Below are positions 4,753 through 5,876 of a stretch of DNA of 5,876 nt, one piece after another. Source of the stretch: JAAYUK01 sp035319145 (GTDB taxonomy: Bacteria; Nitrospirota; Thermodesulfovibrionia; Thermodesulfovibrionales; Dissulfurispiraceae); assembly GCA_035319145.1 (NCBI GenBank), contig DATHDH010000038.1, forward strand, positions 1 to 5,876. The letters are read 5' to 3'. The notes under the pieces were generated by a model. That model was not told the origin of the DNA. It saw only the letters and a program-made list of their open reading frames with translations, and did not search any database. Within the stretch, counting starts at the first letter, position 1. Each line of letters begins with the position of its first letter. The position numbers were made by a program, and so were the translations under genes.

Positions 4753-5876
4753 CTAGGCGCCCGATCCGATTTCAGCGAGACGTTCTTCAAACTCTTTTGA
4801 TTTCAATGCAAGGATATCAGTCAGGGATGACAATTCATCAAAGAGCTGCTCAATCTCGTTCTTTGCCGCGCTGAGTGTTCTTGATTGTTCATGTATCGCC
4901 TGCCAGTCGCCTTTGGCGGAGACGAGAACCAGATTCTTCTCCGATTCCGCGCAGCGTTTCTCCAAGCCGACAATGGCCTCTTCAATCAGGGCTATTCGGG
5001 CCTGAAGAGGGCCGGTGGTGCGGGAGCGTTCCGTAATCACATCGGCGCGCAGCTTGCGGAGATCACGCTTATTTATTTTTTCGTCGGCATAGGTTTTGGT
5101 GCGATCCGGTTCGGCGGTCTGTTCGCTCTGCCAGCCGACCCGTTCAAGGAAATCTTCATAGGTCCCTTCGAAAAGCCGCACGGATCCGCAGTCGAACACG
5201 ATAAGGCGTGTTGCAAGCGCCTTCAGGATCATTTCGCTGTGCGTTACGATAATAACTGCCCCGCTGAAGGCATCTATCGCCTCAAGCAGGGAGTCGACAG
5301 ACTCCATGTCGAGATGATTTGTCGGTTCATCCAGCAGCAGTAGGTTTGCGGGTTGCGCAAGCAGTTTGCCGAGGAGCACTCTGCTTCGCTCTCCGCCGGA
5401 AAGCACGCTGATTTTCTTGAGCGCGGCATCGCCTTCGAACATCATCGCCCCGCATATCGCACGCGCAACGCGGCGGCTTTCGTCCGGAACCACCGACATA
5501 GTTTCCTCTTCTACCGTCAGGGATGGGGTGAGCCGGTCGATATTCGTCTGTCCGAAATACCCGGATCGTGTCTTCGTGCTCGTCAGAATTTCGCCGTGAA
5601 CAGGTTTGAGCTCCCCTGCAAGGAGGCTCAACAGGGTGGTTTTCCCTTTCCCGTTCGGGCCGATGATTGCGATCCGGTCATGCGGGCCGACGACAAAACC
5701 GAGCTTGTCGATGAGCAGGTGAGGGCTGCCTGCATACGAGAACGCGAGATCTTTTACCTCCATGAGCCATTTCCCGACGAACGGCGCTTCATTGAAGGCG
5801 AAATCGAGTGTACGGATGTCTTTGAGCGTATCGAGGCGGTCATGTCGCTGAAGCGCCTTGATCTTCGATTGCACCG
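4753..5876 (-). CDS. ABC-F family ATPase, C-terminal half (gene cut by right edge)
   Basis: The reading frame is open to the window edge. The 373 complete codons seen from 5874 cover the end of the inter-domain linker (QSKIKALQRHDRLD) and the whole second ATPase domain: Walker A GPNGKGKTT (72-80), Q-loop GYFGQ (105-109), signature LSGGERSR (158-165), Walker B LLLLDEPTNHLD (178-189) and switch His in IIVTHSE (208-214). A C-terminal charged, coiled-coil-like extension (about 250-370) follows, as in Uup/YheS-type members. There are no transmembrane segments. ABC-F proteins act on ribosomes (translation factors or antibiotic-protection proteins) or, for Uup, have been tied to DNA and ribosome functions. 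The first ATPase domain and true start lie outside the window, so the subfamily is undecided. A GTG at 5874 is internal to the protein and should not be taken as its start. nudC follows 12 nt downstream. Confidence 0.9.
   Translation of the reverse strand, partial: VQSKIKALQRHDRLDTLKDIRTLDFAFNEAPFVGKWLMEVKDLAFSYAGSPHLLIDKLGFVVGPHDRIAIIGPNGKGKTTLLSLLAGELKPVHGEILTSTKTRSGYFGQTNIDRLTPSLTVEEETMSVVPDESRRVARAICGAMMFEGDAALKKISVLSGGERSRVLLGKLLAQPANLLLLDEPTNHLDMESVDSLLEAIDAFSGAVIIVTHSEMILKALATRLIVFDCGSVRLFEGTYEDFLERVGWQSEQTAEPDRTKTYADEKINKRDLRKLRADVITERSRTTGPLQARIALIEEAIVGLEKRCAESEKNLVLVSAKGDWQAIHEQSRTLSAAKNEIEQLFDELSSLTDILALKSKEFEERLAEIGSGA

Noticed and set aside
4885..5343. A 152-codon plus-strand open frame opposite the ABC-F gene
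   Set aside because: It runs opposite the conserved ATPase motifs; its hydrophobic look comes from the complementary strand.
5872..5874. GTG as the start of a short 373-residue ABC protein
   Set aside because: It has no ribosome-binding site in view, the frame continues to the window edge, and the sequence around it looks like the ABC-F inter-domain linker, so it is an internal codon.

Overview
The window reads as ordinary chromosomal DNA from a Gram-negative-type bacterium of moderate to fairly high G+C. No mobile element, CRISPR array, tRNA or rRNA was seen. The family mix (GlgX-type debranching enzyme, an M24 peptidase with a GHGVGLELDE motif, YidB/DUF937, DUF4126, a secreted ComEA-like protein, zinc-ribbon NudC, ABC-F ATPase) recalls Desulfobacterota/Deltaproteobacteria or Nitrospirota. 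That placement is a low-confidence inference from protein style, not from a search.

Layout. At the left edge, on the minus strand, is the 5' end of a GlgX/isoamylase-type glycogen debranching enzyme, cut by the window. It diverges from a plus-strand run of five genes: an M24B (Xaa-Pro peptidase-like) metallopeptidase; a small all-alpha MazG-like nucleotide pyrophosphohydrolase; a secreted protein with two ComEA-type helix-hairpin-helix domains joined by a Lys/Ala/Pro linker; a YidB (DUF937) protein; and a multi-pass DUF4126 membrane protein. This run converges, with only 25 nt between stop codons, on a minus-strand pair that enters from the right edge: the 3' portion of an ABC-F ATPase gene, followed 12 nt later by nudC (NAD(H) pyrophosphatase).

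Regulation visible in the sequence. There is an extended -10 (TGGTATGAT) for the glgX-like gene, a probable weak promoter before the MazG-like gene, and two candidate sigma70-type promoters plus a strong Shine-Dalgarno before the ComEA-like gene. Small stem-loops lie in the ComEA-like leader and in the ComEA-like/YidB gap. A perfect 12-bp GC-rich hairpin lies between yidB and the DUF4126 gene, whose start has no visible Shine-Dalgarno.

How the genes fit together. The set is mostly housekeeping: nucleotide sanitation and NAD turnover (MazG-like, NudC), peptide turnover (M24), ribosome-associated ATPase (ABC-F) and glycogen metabolism. Three small envelope or uncharacterised proteins form a likely transcription unit (ComEA-like, YidB, DUF4126). 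I found no convincing new defence or mobile system. The points worth a second look are residue changes in otherwise conserved motifs, the duplicated secreted HhH protein, and RNA structure around the small-gene cluster.
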